A stretch of 64,000 nucleotides of DNA, from the NCBI GenBank assembly GCA_964019335.1, contig OZ025702.1, positions 223,501 through 287,500 of the forward strand, given 5' to 3'. Shown one piece after another: positions 10,209 to 20,304 of this stretch. Source of the DNA: Diplonema japonicum (lineage: Eukaryota; Euglenozoa; Diplonemea; Diplonemida; Diplonemidae). Positions within the stretch are counted from its first letter, which is position 1. Each line of letters starts with the position of its first letter. The notes beneath the pieces are model-generated. The model did no database searches. It saw only the letters and a list, made by a program, of their open reading frames with translations, and had not been told where the DNA came from. The translations under genes and the position numbers were made by a program.

Positions 10209-11177
10209 CTTGCCCTCTTTTTTTCTACTTTTTTGGTTTGGTGCCACCGAGCAAGGAAAGTCGAAAAGAAGAATGCGGGGCCCGTGTTTTTAACTTCTTT
10301 TTTTCTCTTCTTCTTTTTTTTTTGCTGTACAAGAACAAGCCATTGACTGTTCGAGGAGGCATGATGGCTATGAGCACAAGCCCAGTTCCTCTTTTTTTTC
10401 CTCTTTTTTTTCTCTTTTTTTTCTCACTCCAAGAAAGAACACCTGTTGGGCGGCTCGTCCCATCTTTGATTCAAATCGATACGAGCAGTAGAGTACATAA
10501 AAAAAAAAGGGTGAGAGAGCAAAAGAAGGAAAGAAAGAAAAAAAAGAAAAAGGGTGTAACTCCTTGGAAAGAATAAGAGGACCTTAAACTGCTCTCTTGC
10601 CCCGCTGCTTTTTTATTATTTTTTTTTTTTTTATACTGCTGGCTTTGTCTCCTCTTTTTATTTTATTTTTTTTCCATGTCTGGCCGCCTTTATGTGTGAA
10701 AGAAAAGAAGAAGAAAAAAAAAAAAAAAAGAAAAGGTAAAAAAAAAAGGGGGGAAGGTGAATTTTATTGATCCTGGCAAATCGGTTCCGTGCTCCAGTAT
10801 TTTTATATATTGTACATGCATTAGTGCGAGCCTATTCAATGGAAAGTGTTGTGTGAAAGCCTCACTGGAACGTGTAATAAGTCTAGTCTTGTTGTTTTGT
10901 GTTGAAACAGATACTCATAGGCTGTTATGTGGTTACAGGGTCCAAAAAAAAAGAAAGTAGTGTAGGGTGGGGGGTTTTTTTTTCTTCACCAAAAAAAAAA
11001 AAATAAGAGAAAACTGCTAACTAGATCCCCCAAGTTTGAGGGCGGACTTTAAGTATTTTGAAAACACTAGGGGTGGGGGGGGGGGATGGACTTTTGAGCA
11101 TTTCTGAAACTTAGGGGTCTAGTTAGCACTCCACCCAAAAATTAATTTTGCAAAAAAAAAAAAAAAAAAAAAAAAAA
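9992..11177. other. Low-complexity spacer with one short hairpin
   Basis: Mostly T-, CT- and A-rich tracts. The only structured item is a 112-bp hairpin at 11016-11127: GCTAACTAGATCCCCCAAG at its left end is matched by the complement of CTTAGGGGTCTAGTTAGC at its right end. The segment 10757-10960 has ordinary composition but no convincing frame. Confidence 0.5.
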
Positions 11178-11713
11178 TAGCTATTTACTGCCAACAAGTA
11201 ATGACTTTACCGTTACCTCGAGGTCGGTAAAGCATTACTTGGCGGTAGGTAAGTGGTTTTATTTCACGACACTCTGAAATTACTTCACCACGAGGGGCAC
11301 AACAGGGTGACAAGGGGTACAACAAGAGAGGGGTTACAAAGGTTACAATACAAGTTGTTTTTCCTCCTTTTGTTGACTAAGAGCTGCCGCTGTCGCTAGC
11401 ATTGCCACTGTCACCATCTCTAATCAGGCCTTCCCATACCTAGCGCGGCCGCTGGCTCCTTTTTTTCTGCTGCTTCGGTTTTTTGAAGTCTTTTGGGGTG
11501 CTTGGGTAAGCTGACTAAGTTACCCTTACCCACAGAAGAGTTACCCACAGAAACTGGGAACAAGGCCTAGCCAAAAGTGGGCAAATTGGGAGGAAAAAGT
11601 AGCCCAACCCTATTACTTCACGGAAAACAGGCCATTATTTCACCGTGAAGTAATGAGATTTAGCGTGAAGTAATGCCCCCAGTGCGTGAAGTAATTTCTG
11701 AAGAGTGAAATAA
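11178..11713 (+). repeat. Hairpin-type repeat, word-variant of family A
   Basis: Same skeleton as family A: ATAGCTATTTACTGCCAACAA at the start, a CTCGAG core (about 11217), TTGGCGGTAGGTAAGTGG, TTTTATTTCACGAC and a closing GAAGAGTGAAATAAA. The interior word GTTAAATAATG is replaced throughout by GTGAAGTAATG and its complement (about 11268, 11612, 11639-11690). The left stem is conserved in structure although both arms have changed. Confidence 0.7.
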
Positions 11714-12045
11714 AAAAAAAAGGGGGGGGGGGAAAACTACTACATGTGTTATTTTTTTAAAAAAAAATTTTTTTTTTGCTCTGTAAGAAGGAAAGAGAGC
11801 TGGGAGAGGGAGGAGAAAAAAAAAGAGGAAAAAGGGAAGATGAAAAAGGAAGGAAAAAAAGTGGAAACAGGAGGGGCCAAAAGGGGGAGAGATGGAGAAG
11901 AGGCAGAAGAATAAAAAAGGGAGTATAGCAACTCTTGAGATTCGAAAAGCAAATAGGAAGAAAATAGACCATTTGTCTAGTTTTCTCGTCAAGGCAAGAT
12001 AGAAGAAGGGGGGTAAAAAATCTCTTGATGTCTGTATATCTGTAC

Positions 12046-12078
<33 letters not shown>

Positions 12079-12408
12079 AAACTTCCCCCTCTTCCTCCCC
12101 TGTTTTCTCTCTTTGGTTTCTTCTCTTAATTCGGGGTGGTCCTCAAGTGGGCGGCCCTTAAACACTGCCTTTGTTTTCCTCGTCTCTGTGCACATTCTTT
12201 TTTTTCCTTTTTTTTCTTTTTCTTTTACGCTTCTTATGCACACAACGGGATTGGTTTCCTTTATTGTTTTCTTTGGGCAGTTACCCTTTCCCATTTTTTT
12301 AATAAAAAAAAAAAGAAGAAAAAAAAAATGTATCCTTTTTTTTTTTTTTTTGTGTTCTACCTTCCCCCCTTTTTAAAAAAAAAAGAAACCAGATTACACT
12401 CAATAAAA
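11714..12408. other. Purine/pyrimidine-rich spacer before the large gene
   Basis: A-rich then T-rich tracts, including an A run at about 12047-12076. No gene. The segment close to 12370-12400 should contain the acceptor for the following gene. Confidence 0.5.
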
Positions 12409-12444
12409 ATGGAATCACCGCGCACATGGTGGGTCAAGATGTGA
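12409..12444 (+). promoter_or_regulatory. Upstream ORF overlapping the next start
   Basis: The ATG at 12409 opens an 11-codon frame that stops at 12442-12444, past the main ATG at 12426 in another frame. If it is in the mature leader, scanning ribosomes would meet it first, which should reduce or reprogramme initiation at the main start. Confidence 0.45.
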
Positions 12445-15400
12445 CACACAGCGAGCCCTATGAGGTATCCGGCCTCTTATCACTGGTAAAGTTGGTTATA
12501 GATATTTCTGAAGACGAAGGTCGATTGGTACGTGGTGAGGGACGACACATCCGTATTGTCGGTCCTGGAGCAAAGGGGTGTAAAGTGTGGAATAAGAACG
12601 CGGATGAAGTACCCTTGGACAACGCAGGAGATTTAGTGTACACGGTGACCTCTGAAGTGTTTTACTACAGCCTCCTTATTGAACAAAAAGGAGTTCATAA
12701 CTGTTCACTGCAAGCAGCAAGCACTCTCACCGGCCCTTGGGTTACCATACATGAGTCTAGAATATGTGCCCTCACAGCTTCTCCTTTCTTCACAGACCCT
12801 GTTCCCACATGGAAACAGCTCAAAAGAAAATCCAAATTGGAAGCGAGTTTCCCACACACCCGTGTATTCGTCACATCACACTCCACAGCGGAGATCATCA
12901 CCGAACGGCATCGAACGATAGACGTGATGGCCGCACTTTCCAACGACCTTGGAAGGAAGCTTGACTTCACCGAGACTGAGATGTTCCCTAACACCTGCCA
13001 GCTGCCTGTCCCGTTGAAGTTCACAGCGAAGGAGGGCAGCGTAGCAATGTACCCTAAAGTGGGGCTTAAATGGCACACCACAATGAACAAAATAAGCGGT
13101 GTCGAGGTAAGCAAGCACATGGTCGAGAAAGTGATGGGGTGGGTGTGGAGGAGCAAGGTCTTCTGCGGGGGAAGGGTGCCTCTACCAAGCGCTGAAACTG
13201 TATTCATCCCTGTCCCTTATATAGAAGAAATGCTTGTCGGTAGTATGACCCAAGTTCGGCACCACGCGCAGGTGCAGTGGTTGCTGGACTGCTGGTGGTC
13301 GCGCAGTAGGAAGAACATCGCCATCCTCGATGCCTCTATCACAGAGGTCGTTCCCAACGCCGTTCTCGCTGCGCAGCTGCGGCTCCTCAGAACTCTGGGC
13401 GTCACTGCCCCCCCGCTCCCAGCAGAACCCGTCACCTCCGCATTATTCAAGGACTGGGCGTGGTCTGCCCTGGTCAACTGGGGCCCTGAATCAGTGCGCT
13501 CCTACGTCATGATGCTGAAGTCCATCCTCCTCAACTTCTTCGGCGAGGCAGCGCTTGTCGACATCCTCAGCTTCGGGACTACTAACCCTCCGGAGGCCCT
13601 CGAAAAAATGCCTTTCAAACATGTTGTCATCACGAAACTGCTCAACCACACTGAGATAGAGTGGAAGTGCAAGACGTGCAGTGCCTCCATATCACAAGGT
13701 GCATGGGTTCGAGGGGACGAGTTGTTGTGCGAAGCGTGCCACCACGAAGTGATGCTGCACGCACCTGGGCACACAGACTATGATGTGGACACCCCGGAGA
13801 CGCTGCAGGAAGTGGACACCGGCACTGCTGAGAAGGTCAAGAAGGTTATGGATGAGGACAACCTGTTCTCGCTCCTGCTGCAAGATGAGCCACCCATTGA
13901 CAACTTGTTGGAGAATGAAATACCCGCAGACACTCTGATAGAAGAACCAACGCTGTCGACGGCTTCCGAACCAGACGCAGAGGACGACACAAGGGCGATG
14001 GACACAATCATGAAACAAGTCAAGGAAGAGGAACGGGTGGTGAGGAAGAAGAAGTTGGCAGGTATCGCAGAACGGACCCAGGAGCTGCGCAAGGAAGTAG
14101 CGCGAAAAAAGAGCGAAAAAGTAAAGGACCAAGAGGAGTGGGACGAGCTTACCACCCGCTACGAAAAGATGATAGAAGAACAGGCAGAAGAACGGAAGGT
14201 ACAACAGGAAAAACTCAAAAAAGAAAAGGCCCTCGTAGAAAAGAACATAACAAAGTTGGTAGAAGAAGCTGAAGAAGAGTTTAATGAAAACCGTCTGCGT
14301 ATCAAACGTGCACAACGGGAGTACGCTGACCTGCAATGCGAGATACAGAAGTTAAAGGGGCAGCCTAGCGACCCTGTCAAGGAGCTTTTTGTAGAGGAGG
14401 AACCGAAACAACGGCCAAAAAAAACGAAGGTGAAACGTTTGCCATCGACTCCACCCCCGCCCCCTCCACCTCCTCTAAGCAACTTGGAATTAATCAAGAA
14501 TCAGTTGAATGCCGTCAAAAAAAGTATATTGTCGCAGAATGGTGTACCGTCACCACGACAACTCAAAGCTGTGCTCCTGGATGTCTCGGCGAAGACTTCC
14601 TCAACCGAACAACACGAGAAGCTCAAAAGGAAAAGCAACATGGTCAACAACGACGGGCCGCACCTCGGCATCTGCTCCACCCAAGAACGGAGGAGAGGGC
14701 CTTCGATGTTCTGCGAGGCAGCACCGCCGGTGTTTGCAACGCCTCCTGAAAACTCAACAACGGACAGCAAGAAGGAAAGCCAACAAGAAGAACAAGAGAA
14801 CATAAACGGGGAGCAGGTGGGCGGTCACAACCCGTTCAACTTAAGCACTTCATCTGACAGCTCGCCCCCACCACCTGCAGCGTCAACGTCTCCCCAGCAG
14901 GGAGAGTCCAAAGTGTTGAGTTCTAAAGAGGTGTCTTCCTCACCGATGCCTGATGTCAAGCTAGTGAATGTATCAAAAACGTGTCTCACAGTGACAGTCC
15001 CTGACGCTGTGACTAATAAGGAAAAGAAGTGCATCTATTCGATCAAAGTGGAGATGGTGGAAGACGAGCAACAGGAAAATGTTGAAAACGTTGCAACCGA
15101 AAACCCAGACACGCTGAAAGAGTACTGCATGCTGAGCCAGGCGATGAACCTGGCCCTGCGACTCGATGACGGTGCGTGCGACACCGAGGAAGGGAAGAAG
15201 GCTGTGCTGCGCATGATTGATACAGTGATGAGGGGCATCGACCCAAGCGAGACTCACAGCAGCTCAGACACTGACGGTTCGGAGTCCGGATCCATGTCCC
15301 GAGCAGCACCAAAGGGACGGAGGATGAGCAAACAGGTCAACCTCACGAAACGGTGGAAAAAATGCATCAACGGTGCAAAAGAGAAACGGTTCAACAAAAC

Positions 15401-15974
15401 CCCCACAAAAAAGCCATCACTCCGCCAGATCACTACCGACGCCTTTTCAAAACGAGCAGAAGAGGTGATGTATGCCGCACTGGAGGAGAAGATTGCAAAA
15501 AGAAAAACGAATCCTGTTCCAGATCATGATGTAAGACTGCAAAAGCCTCGTATAGAAGCGGGCGTTGCAAGCAGTGGTGGGACCATGGCTGCCACACAAC
15601 CTAAAAAGCTCCCACCCATAAAGACAGCTCTCGCTAAGGTTGCACCTGAAAAGGTTGCCGCAGAGCGTGCCGGGACGGTGCTGCAAGACCTCCCTGTTCT
15701 CACGAAACCGACGCACTGCCTCAAATCTGTTGCCAAGATGTTGAGTGCCGTGTTGCCGAAGCTCGCTGCGAAGCCTGACCCGACACCGCTGCCACCGCCA
15801 TCTGCACCGCCGCCACGAGCAGCAGATGCTCTGCTCCAAAACTGGACAGTGCCCCAAAAAACACTTCTTTCGCATTCAGCTGACATCCAAGCGACTCTGC
15901 AGTCCATCCTGGCGAAAAAACAAAAACGCGAGTTCAACGTACACAAGAAGCTGCAGAGCTTGCGGCCTCACTGA
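12426..15974 (+). CDS. Large unknown protein with zinc ribbon-like site and coiled coil
   Basis: Single exon of 1182 aa. The N-terminal 400 residues are ordinary globular sequence. A CKTC...CEAC pair (about residues 420-440, spacing CxxC-x(15)-CxxC) looks like a single zinc-ribbon or LIM-like knuckle. Residues about 525-645 form a long charged coiled coil (EERVVRKKKLAGIAERTQEL, RKVQQEKLKKEKALVEKN), followed by a poly-Pro run after LPSTP. The remainder is low-complexity, Lys/Ser/Pro-rich and probably disordered, with a second Pro-rich stretch near the end. It may be a cytoskeletal or scaffold protein; no named family is recognised. The next gene starts 107 bp downstream. Confidence 0.8.
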   Translation: MVGQDVTHSEPYEVSGLLSLVKLVIDISEDEGRLVRGEGRHIRIVGPGAKGCKVWNKNADEVPLDNAGDLVYTVTSEVFYYSLLIEQKGVHNCSLQAASTLTGPWVTIHESRICALTASPFFTDPVPTWKQLKRKSKLEASFPHTRVFVTSHSTAEIITERHRTIDVMAALSNDLGRKLDFTETEMFPNTCQLPVPLKFTAKEGSVAMYPKVGLKWHTTMNKISGVEVSKHMVEKVMGWVWRSKVFCGGRVPLPSAETVFIPVPYIEEMLVGSMTQVRHHAQVQWLLDCWWSRSRKNIAILDASITEVVPNAVLAAQLRLLRTLGVTAPPLPAEPVTSALFKDWAWSALVNWGPESVRSYVMMLKSILLNFFGEAALVDILSFGTTNPPEALEKMPFKHVVITKLLNHTEIEWKCKTCSASISQGAWVRGDELLCEACHHEVMLHAPGHTDYDVDTPETLQEVDTGTAEKVKKVMDEDNLFSLLLQDEPPIDNLLENEIPADTLIEEPTLSTASEPDAEDDTRAMDTIMKQVKEEERVVRKKKLAGIAERTQELRKEVARKKSEKVKDQEEWDELTTRYEKMIEEQAEERKVQQEKLKKEKALVEKNITKLVEEAEEEFNENRLRIKRAQREYADLQCEIQKLKGQPSDPVKELFVEEEPKQRPKKTKVKRLPSTPPPPPPPPLSNLELIKNQLNAVKKSILSQNGVPSPRQLKAVLLDVSAKTSSTEQHEKLKRKSNMVNNDGPHLGICSTQERRRGPSMFCEAAPPVFATPPENSTTDSKKESQQEEQENINGEQVGGHNPFNLSTSSDSSPPPPAASTSPQQGESKVLSSKEVSSSPMPDVKLVNVSKTCLTVTVPDAVTNKEKKCIYSIKVEMVEDEQQENVENVATENPDTLKEYCMLSQAMNLALRLDDGACDTEEGKKAVLRMIDTVMRGIDPSETHSSSDTDGSESGSMSRAAPKGRRMSKQVNLTKRWKKCINGAKEKRFNKTPTKKPSLRQITTDAFSKRAEEVMYAALEEKIAKRKTNPVPDHDVRLQKPRIEAGVASSGGTMAATQPKKLPPIKTALAKVAPEKVAAERAGTVLQDLPVLTKPTHCLKSVAKMLSAVLPKLAAKPDPTPLPPPSAPPPRAADALLQNWTVPQKTLLSHSADIQATLQSILAKKQKREFNVHKKLQSLRPH

Positions 15975-16081
15975 AAGAATGTGGTTTTCCAACCAAACAA
16001 AGGGAGAAAAAAAAAAGAAAAAAAAAAGAAATCCATTTGCCTTGCCCGTATCTTTTCCTCCGACACGCCACAGAAGGCAAC

Positions 16082-16603
16082 ATGTCTGTGTCAGACGCAC
16101 CGCCCTCAACGGTGGTGTTCTCGAAGCCGTTGGACATTGCCCAGTATTTGAAGGGAGCGTGGAAGAGGTGTATGGAAGAAAAGGACTTTGGGGGTACGTT
16201 TCAGTTCAGGCGGACAAGTAATGTAGTAATAGTGATTTCGAGCGAAGTGGCAAGCGATGGGGGTGTCGAGGTGTTGCGCTGGGTGGTAGCGCAGTCTGGG
16301 AAGAAAGACGAGGTTATACCTATGTACGAGATGAAACTAGTTGGCGTCGACGACAAGGAAGCTACCATCAGCTACGACTACCAAGGCATCCCATGCCAGG
16401 GGCGCTTTATCAGCGGGCCCAACGCTTTACTCCTCACGCACATCGACAACACCGAGCGCACCGCTGTTGTCAGCATCACATACCGCATCCTTGATGACAA
16501 CACGATGGCAGTGGTGGTCGCAGAGTGCGATTCTAAAGGGCCTTCGAGACTGCTGACTGGAACAATGCACAAAATCGAGTCTGCGGATTACCCTCCTTGC
16601 TGA
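16082..16603 (+). CDS. Small unknown beta-rich protein
   Basis: 173 aa from ATG 16082; the frame runs 45 nt further 5' only to a TTG. There is no signal peptide and no membrane segment. After a short helix (DIAQYLKGAWKRCMEEKDF) the chain alternates short hydrophobic strands and polar turns (VVIVISSEV, EVLRWVVAQ, PMYEMKLVGV, TAVVSITYRI, MAVVVAECD), compatible with an eight- to ten-strand barrel such as a lipocalin-like fold. It ends with a TGTMHKI motif. This is a fold guess; no family is named. It lies between the large coiled-coil gene and MoaC, with gaps of about 100 and 90 bp. Confidence 0.7.
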   Translation: MSVSDAPPSTVVFSKPLDIAQYLKGAWKRCMEEKDFGGTFQFRRTSNVVIVISSEVASDGGVEVLRWVVAQSGKKDEVIPMYEMKLVGVDDKEATISYDYQGIPCQGRFISGPNALLLTHIDNTERTAVVSITYRILDDNTMAVVVAECDSKGPSRLLTGTMHKIESADYPPC

Positions 16604-16659
16604 TTTTTTTTTTCTCCCCCCCTTTTTTTTTTCCCACACCAATCAAAAAAAAAAAATTT

Positions 16660-16675
16660 TTTTTTTTCTTCAGGG
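16660..16675 (+). promoter_or_regulatory. Probable splice-leader acceptor for the MoaC gene
   Basis: A run of T followed by CTTCAG, ending 17 nt before the ATG at 16693. It has the pyrimidine-tract-plus-AG form expected of a trans-splice acceptor, and no other suitable AG lies between it and the start codon. Confidence 0.5.
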
Positions 16676-16692
16676 GAAAAAAAAAAGTGAAA

Positions 16693-17478
16693 ATGCGAAG
16701 GGTGTTGAATAAGTGTGCTGTGTTGCCTTTTCACCGGGGGTTATCGACGGCGGTCGCCAAGGTGCATCTTCCCGTTCAGCTCTCGAAACAGCTGGTTCAG
16801 TCCGGAAGCGATGAGGTGGAGGAAATCATGTCGGTAAAAGGACCCATCTTCTCGACAAGCGTAGTGGGCGGCACGATGGCCGTTAAGCGGACTGCCGAGC
16901 TGATACCTCTGTTCACCCCAGCGGGGATGCTGGAAAAGTGCGATTTTTCGATTACATTGAACACCGAAAAGACAATGGCAACCATCTCCTGCACAACGGC
17001 AGTTAAATATGGTAGAGTCACAAAAAAAAAAAAAAAAAAAAAAAAAAAAACAGGTAACGGAGACATGGAAGCGATGACAGGAGCCACCACCGCCGCGCTG
17101 ACAGTTTATGATATGTGCAAGAGTGTGTCTAAGGACGGGCTTTTTATAAGTGAAATTAAGTTGATCAGAGACTCTAAAGCAAGACCAAAACCTGAACAAC
17201 CAACACCACCAAACCCCGATAAGGAATCCACTGAGAGAAAGAGAACACCCCGGGATCCACCCACCGAAGAAATGCCAGAACCGAAGGACCGAACCCCTAA
17301 AGACGCCCCACGACCCGAACCTGCTAAAGACGCCCCACGACCCGAACCTGCTAAAGACGCCCCACGACCCGAACCTGCAAAACACGCCCCTAAAAAGGAA
17401 ATCAAAGATAGCCTGGCCCTTCTCATCGAAAGGATCCAGAAGGAAGAGGCGGAAGCGAGGAACAAAAACGTCAGGTAA
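16693..17478 (+). CDS. moaC: Cyclic pyranopterin monophosphate synthase, MoaC/MOCS1B type
   Basis: Exons 16693-17011 and 17054-17478 give 247 aa. The 42-nt intron (GTAGAG, A run, ACAG) is a multiple of three, so unspliced translation shows a false Lys tract. MoaC makes cyclic pyranopterin monophosphate in molybdenum-cofactor synthesis, normally in mitochondria; the Arg/Leu-rich N-terminus (MRRVLNKCAVL) fits a targeting peptide. Family blocks are clear: TMAVKRTAELIPL, MEAMTGATTAALTVYDMCK and the closing ISEIKLI. Lys of VKG and the Asp/Lys of YDMCK correspond to E. coli Lys51, Asp128 and Lys131. Oddly, the LCHP motif (His77) reads LFTP and Glu112 is Asp. The C-terminus is extended by about 100 residues containing three perfect 27-bp repeats encoding KDAPRPEPA (about 17299-17380). 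Unlike animals, there is no fused MoaA part here. Confidence 0.88.
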   Translation: MRRVLNKCAVLPFHRGLSTAVAKVHLPVQLSKQLVQSGSDEVEEIMSVKGPIFSTSVVGGTMAVKRTAELIPLFTPAGMLEKCDFSITLNTEKTMATISCTTAVKYGRVTKKKKKKKKKTGNGDMEAMTGATTAALTVYDMCKSVSKDGLFISEIKLIRDSKARPKPEQPTPPNPDKESTERKRTPRDPPTEEMPEPKDRTPKDAPRPEPAKDAPRPEPAKDAPRPEPAKHAPKKEIKDSLALLIERIQKEEAEARNKNVR

Positions 17479-17637
17479 GAACACCTCACCTAAAAAGAAA
17501 GGAAGCAAATGCTAAGACATTTCCCACCCCCCCTCCGCCCCCTCCTTCCCTCTACATTGGATCACGCCGTGGACTTTTTTTTATTCGAAAAGTAAAGAAA
17601 GAAAGAAAAAAGAGAATCTTATCTTCAGGAGAGTGAA

Positions 17638-17670
17638 ATGAAAGCAGATGGAGGTCTTGAAGCAAGGTGA
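17638..17670 (+). promoter_or_regulatory. Upstream ORF overlapping the PDZ-gene start
   Basis: The ATG at 17638 opens a 10-codon frame ending in TGA at 17668-17670, overlapping the main ATG (17648). A TTATCTTCAG tract ending at 17628 is the likely acceptor, so this ATG would be inside the mature 5' leader. Confidence 0.5.
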
Positions 17671-20106
17671 CCTGGTAGTAGCCAATGGGCTGCTAGACAC
17701 AGTGGACTTAAATGGCATGCAGGGGACGTTGGTGGGATGGACAAAGGATGGGGAGCGTGCTATAGTGGAGTACGGAGACGGAGAGAGGTTCGTGACTAAG
17801 GAAAACCTGTCTGTGGTGAAGACAAAAATGAGACACCTGCCATCTATCACGTGTGCCCTGAGCATCAGTGCGGCCTGTGTCTACTACATCGCATTGAATA
17901 AAGCGCTGCTGAAGCTCAAAAAGGGTGATGGTGTCGTTGTGTCTCGTCTTATCCAGCTCAGCAACAAGATAATGATAGTGAAGGGCTCCTTTGGTATAGT
18001 GTCTCGTGTCCCTGGCGGCAAGCCCAGCACCATTGGTGTCACGGTCAATGGGACCTATTTCGATGCGACATCTGCCGACGTGGTGCCTTCTCATGACCCG
18101 ATGAACCCACTGGCAGAACCTTCTTGGCGGCAGGAGTCCCCAAGCATAGCATCTCCCGCCCCTGTCATCGAGCCGAACAGAAGTAAAAAAAGAAGTAGCA
18201 ATCAACCAGCTCAAAAGAAGAGCTGGTTTTGCTGCTTTTCACCCAACAGCGCTGTTGACGACGAAGGGGACAGATCTCCTCGAAGCCCGCCTGCGCAGCA
18301 CTCTACCAACTTCAACGAGGCTTCAAGAACACTTCCTCGTATCACAACATCTTCCGTGTCTTCGTCGCAGAACCCGCACCCGCCTTCGGTAATGTCCTAC
18401 AACTCTATCAAGTCCCCGCCGCAACGTCCACTTGCAGGTCCCATCAAGAGCCCTGACAAGCCCCTTGCGAAGTCACCACCCACCCAGCCTATTGAATGTG
18501 TTGTCAAAAGCCCCCCCAAGGCGTTAGACTCCGTGCGAAGCACACGGAGCGTGTCAGGCGAGCAGTTTGCGAACTCCTCCACACGATCTCTGTCGCTTAT
18601 ACCAGTTGCACAAGTGAGTTTGAAGAGTGCACCTAAAAGCCCACACAGCCCACACTCGCGCAGCTCCGTGGGGTGGGGACACAGCCCGACCAGCCCGTTG
18701 AGTGCGGGGAATGAAGGATTTAAGCTAGAGGATGACGAGGAAGAAGAAAAAAAAGATGACAAAGAGGAAGATGAAAAAAGAGAAGCGGGCAAAGAAGATG
18801 AAGAAGAAGAGACGGGCATGGAGAGGAGGAGAACGCTCCCTGTGGGAAGTCTTGTGATGGAAAAGCCATTGGGGATAGATGACATAGAGAAGCTATATGG
18901 TCTCATGATCGGGAAGGGCAAGGTCCTGACACACTCAGGAGCTGTGCTGGCTTGTACGAAGGGTGTCGTACTCGAAGAGCTGCACGTGCTAAAGGTAGTG
19001 CGTGATCCTGGCGACCCAGTGTTTACGGAACAAGACACAGAACGGTTTCTCTCCGCCCTCCCCAAGGACTCCCAAGGGATATCTCAACATGTTGTAATGC
19101 CAACAGACTTGCACCTTGCTGTGCTTGTCTCCACCCATGCACCACTGGCAGTTCCTTCTTCCTCGTCGTCATCTTCGAATGAGCTGCCAGATGTGGAAGA
19201 GGTAGAGGTGTCCACCGAGACCACCCAACAACCAAAAAAATCGCGCAAGGAAAAGAAATCGAAGAAGAAGAAGAGAAAGGAAAAAAAGGCGAAAAAAAAT
19301 AAGCGTGGGAAAAAGGAGAAGAAACAGGTGGAAAAGAGCAGCGACGATGCAGACGCTGTCGACGTCATGTCAACAGGCTCCTCGCTGAAGCCCTGCGAGG
19401 TGTTCAGCTCGCCTGAATTTGTAAAGAACGATGATGAAGTAGAAGCAACACCCATGGTGCCCCTCCCGCCTGCCTCGTGGGATGCAAAGACGGTGTCCCC
19501 GGAAAAGGTCTCACCGCCACCGAGTCTTGTGAAGAGTCCTGAAAAACCTTCTCCGAAGCTGGTTTTGAACGCTTCCATAGCCAAAGCAGAAGGGGAACCG
19601 TTGGGGCTTGACATCACTGACGATCTGGTGGTCACTTCGGTGGTGCAAAACGGCGCAGCGCAGAGGTCCGGGCTCGATTTCAGGTGCGTTGGAATGCAGC
19701 TGTTCAAGGTGAATGGCGAGGATGTGACGGAGGCGGAGGAGGCTGCAAAATCCGTTTTTAGCAGTGTGCTGGAGTTGCAATTTTGTCTTCCAAGAGATGC
19801 GCCCAACCCCGGGTCCCCAGTGGACATGATGTCATCGCCGCAGGTATGTAGCCACATTGTCACCGATTCACACCTACATAGGTTGCCGCGCCCCCCTGCA
19901 CTCCAACATCACCCGCTGCCGTTTGTGTGCCATGTGATCCTACTTCACGTTTCGTGTCTCCTGTTGCCAAGCGGTCCAGGTCCAGGTCACCTGTCTACCG
20001 AAAAAATGAGGGCCTCATGGGACAGAACAGAATACGATGGGTTCGCAGCCCAATCCAAGCAGACGCTTTGTGGATCGAGTCGCTCCGGACCCGTGCCGGG
20101 CTTTGA
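17648..20106 (+). CDS. PDZ-domain scaffold protein (2 exons)
   Basis: Exon 1 is 17648-19843 and exon 2 is 19972-20106, giving 776 aa. The 128-nt intron (GTATGT ... TTGCCAAG) is inferred because splicing replaces an implausible tail with an RSRSRSPVYRKNEG sequence ending at 20104-20106; without it the frame would run to 20152. Two SH3/KOW-like beta units occur near residues 5-60 (QGDLVVANGLLDTVDLNGMQ, then a GWTKDGERAIVEYGDG block) and 100-155. The middle is a Ser/Pro-rich, probably phosphorylated linker, followed by an acidic/Lys-rich stretch (about 365-395) and a Lys-rich tract (about 530-560). The PDZ domain is at about residues 640-715 (EPLGLDITDDLVVTSV, AAQRSGL, VNGEDVTE). The likely role is a membrane-cortex or cytoskeletal adaptor. 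Confidence 0.75.
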
Positions 20107-20304
20107 AACTCTTCAGTTCCCTCCTTCCTTCCTTCCCCCCAGTCAAAAGTAAGAAGAAAAAAAAAATTGTAAGAAAAAAAAAAAAATAATGATATGTTCC
20201 TTCCCTCCCCCCGTTAACACAGTCTTGCGAGACGGAACAAAAATGGTTATGGTTTTTTTTTATTATCTCTCGCACTTTTCAACTTTATCTTTCAAAGGCA
20301 CTCG

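Noticed and set aside
10757-10960. 67-codon open frame in the 9.5-12.4 kb spacer
   Set aside because: No convincing domain or neighbouring acceptor; amino-acid composition looks random.
17299-17380. Direct repeats resembling a CRISPR-like or satellite array
   Set aside because: They are three in-frame 27-bp units inside the MoaC C-terminal coding region with no spacers; a coding repeat.
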